Notes under the pieces: model-generated | The model's database searches: none | The model's input: only the letters and a program-made list of their open reading frames with translations | What the model was told of the DNA's origin: nothing | Program-made: the position numbers and the translations under genes | Shown here: in pieces, positions 5,628 through 6,751 of the stretch | How positions within the stretch are numbered: position 1 is the stretch's first letter | How the letters are laid out: every line of letters starts with the position of its first letter | NCBI GenBank assembly: GCA_003250455.1 | Contig: QKGK01000207.1 | Location: 1-6,751, forward strand | Source of the DNA: Chloroflexota bacterium | GTDB lineage: Bacteria; Chloroflexota; Anaerolineae; Anaerolineales; UBA11579 | DNA length: 6,751 bases | Direction: 5' to 3'

Positions 5628-5701
5628 GTCATTCCCGCGCAGGCGGGAATCCACCTCAAACACGTTGGAGTGGATTCCCACCACAACCATGTGGGAATGA
5701 C
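5628..5701. repeat. Palindromic MITE/REP-like repeat, copy 2
   Basis: The element runs from GTCATTCCC to GGGAATGAC, a perfect 9-bp terminal inverted repeat. Hairpin one is ATTCCCGC/GCGGGAAT with loop GCAG, identical in plan to copy 1. Hairpin two is ATTCCCAC/GTGGGAAT. The central part forms an imperfect stem, TCCACCTCAA with TTGGAGTGGA. It is the second copy of the element at 226-302. The sequence is of a kind seen scattered through intergenic regions of many bacteria. Confidence 0.8.
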
Positions 5702-5767
5702 TTATTTTGTTGATCCTGTTATGTGGTCTATAGTTTACCCATTAAATTAGACATCCCCTAATCCCGG

Positions 5768-5797
5768 TTCACAAATCACTTTCTCTTATGTTAAAAT
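5768..5797 (+). promoter_or_regulatory. Candidate uvrC promoter implying a leaderless transcript
   Basis: TTCACA (5768-5773, 5 of 6 to TTGACA) and TAAAAT (5792-5797, 5 of 6 to TATAAT) are 18 bases apart. The expected transcription start falls at about 5803-5806, which is the uvrC start codon itself. Confidence 0.45.
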
Positions 5798-5805
5798 ATC
5801 CCATT

Positions 5806-6751
5806 ATGTCTGTCCCCGAACATCTCGAACTGACCCTCGATACCCTGCCCAACAAGCCCGGCTGTTACATCATGAAAGACAAATCCGGCACGGTCATTTA
5901 TGTGGGCAAGGCCATCAACTTGCGCAGCAGGGTGCGCTCCTACTTCCACGACAGCGCCCAGCACACCCACAAGACCGTTGAGCAGGTCAAGCACATCGAG
6001 ACCATCGAATGGATCATCACCGGCTCGGAGCTGGAAGCGCTCATCCTGGAGATGAACCTGATCAAGCGCTACCGCCCGCGCTACAACGTGCGTCTCAAGG
6101 ACGATAAACGCTACCCCTACATCAAAGTCCACTGGGCAGACCCCTATCCCAAGGTCACCGTTACCCGGCAGATGCACAACGACGGCTCGCGCTACTTCGG
6201 GCCGTATTACAGCGTGTGGGCTGTGCATAAAACCCTGGATGTCCTGCGCCGCATCTTCCCCTACCTCACCTGCGACCGGGAGATCACCGGGAAGGACACA
6301 CGCGCCTGCCTGTACTACGACATCAAGCTGTGCACTGCGCCGTGCATCGGCAAGGTCAACCAGGCCGAATACCGCCAGATGATCGACGACCTGTGCGCCT
6401 TCCTCAACGGCCGCACCGACGACATCACCCAGCGCCTGCAGCTTGAAATGGAGCAGCTCTCCGCCCAGATGCGCTTCGAGCAGGCCGCCATCAAGCGCGA
6501 CCAGCTGCGCGCCATTGAAGAGATCGTCAAGAAGCAGCGCGTCTTCGACACCGAATATATCGACTCGGATGTGATCGCCATCGCCCGCAACGAGCGCGAA
6601 GCCTGCATCCAGATCTTCTTCATCCGCGGCGGCAAGATGATCGGGCGGGAATACTTCCTCATGGACGGCACCGACGAAGACACCAACGACCAGGAGGTGC
6701 TCGGCGAATTCATCAAGCAGTTCTACGAGCAGGCTGCCACCGTCCCCAAAG
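5806..6751 (+). CDS. uvrC: UvrABC system protein C, N-terminal part (runs off the window)
   Basis: The first 315 residues of UvrC, the nuclease that cuts both sides of a DNA lesion within the UvrB-DNA complex in nucleotide excision repair. The GIY-YIG domain fills residues about 13-95 (LPNKPGCYIMKD, IYVGKAINLRSRVRSYF, LEALILEMNLIK); Tyr32, Arg42 and Glu82 are the likely catalytic residues. Cys156, 168, 176 and 180 have the C-x11-C-x7-C-x3-C spacing reported for the iron-sulfur ligands of E. coli UvrC. A UVR motif that binds UvrB lies at about 205-242 (EMEQLSAQMRFEQAAIKRDQL). The RNase H-like nuclease half begins near 255 (DVIAIARNEREACIQIFF) and continues outside the window. I chose ATG 5806; an in-frame ATG at 5788 would add MLKYPI. 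Neither has an SD sequence. No frame defects are seen. Confidence 0.97.
   Translation, partial: MSVPEHLELTLDTLPNKPGCYIMKDKSGTVIYVGKAINLRSRVRSYFHDSAQHTHKTVEQVKHIETIEWIITGSELEALILEMNLIKRYRPRYNVRLKDDKRYPYIKVHWADPYPKVTVTRQMHNDGSRYFGPYYSVWAVHKTLDVLRRIFPYLTCDREITGKDTRACLYYDIKLCTAPCIGKVNQAEYRQMIDDLCAFLNGRTDDITQRLQLEMEQLSAQMRFEQAAIKRDQLRAIEEIVKKQRVFDTEYIDSDVIAIARNEREACIQIFFIRGGKMIGREYFLMDGTDEDTNDQEVLGEFIKQFYEQAATVPK

Larger units (their letters stand above)
5408..5805. other. Divergent intergenic region
   Basis: This AT-rich 398-nt region separates the minus-strand operon from uvrC. It contains the palindrome at 5439-5453, a small perfect hairpin CGTCT/AGACG with loop GGT (5518-5530), the repeat at 5628-5701 and the uvrC promoter candidate. 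I see no coding sequence. A weak promoter pair for the minus-strand operon may be TTGCAA (5496-5491) and TATATT (5471-5466), but the 19-nt spacer is long and I do not list it separately. Confidence 0.65.

Noticed and set aside
6315..6716. Minus-strand open frames inside uvrC (also 5791-6228)
   Set aside because: They are antisense shadows of a strongly conserved UvrC reading frame.
1..6751. CRISPR arrays, tRNA or rRNA genes, riboswitches, intact transposases
   Set aside because: I saw no regularly spaced direct repeats with unique spacers, no cloverleaf with a TTCGAAT-type T-loop, no rRNA-like stretch and no transposase motifs. The palindromic elements are too short to encode a protein.

Overview
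The window looks like a chromosomal segment of a moderately GC-rich free-living bacterium. The protein flavour (short GNAT and methyltransferase genes in loose operons, a PncC/CinA protein with a YAYEAK motif, a WWALIP-repeat membrane protein and an RHS core of the GDHLGSTSMVTD type) most resembles Chloroflexota, class Anaerolineae. That assignment is a judgement from recognisable sequence styles, not from a search.

Layout. Positions 1-458 are non-coding and packed with short palindromic repeats, followed by a good promoter. A plus-strand cluster follows: an AhpD-like CxxC protein (459-1058), a GNAT acetyltransferase broken by a one-base frameshift (1072-1646), a RimJ/RimL-like GNAT acetyltransferase (1636-2211) and a SAM-dependent methyltransferase whose frame is interrupted by two adjacent TGA codons (2250-3011). 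Gaps are 13 nt, an 11-nt overlap and about 38 nt, so co-transcription is likely. A bidirectional terminator (3119-3145) and a short RHS remnant (about 3184-3312) separate this cluster from a convergent minus-strand operon: a polytopic membrane protein built of IP-motif repeats (5407-4616), a PncC-type NMN amidohydrolase (4597-4112) and a second SAM-dependent methyltransferase (4112-3303, start overlapping the previous stop). An intergenic region (5408-5805) carries another palindromic repeat, a 15-bp perfect palindrome and a candidate promoter for uvrC, which begins at 5806 and runs off the window.

How the genes work together. Only the UvrC (nucleotide excision repair) and PncC (pyridine nucleotide salvage) roles are specific. 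The acetyltransferases and methyltransferases have recognisable folds but unknown substrates, and I see no unified pathway, defence island or biosynthetic cluster.

The most interesting point is the methyltransferase at 2250-3011. The frame is otherwise intact, the interruption is exactly TGA-TGA at a place where I would expect a pair of small residues or cysteines, and an 8-bp GTT-loop hairpin follows at a spacing compatible with a bacterial SECIS element. It is either a tandem-selenocysteine candidate or a lightly damaged pseudogene, and the sequence alone cannot decide.
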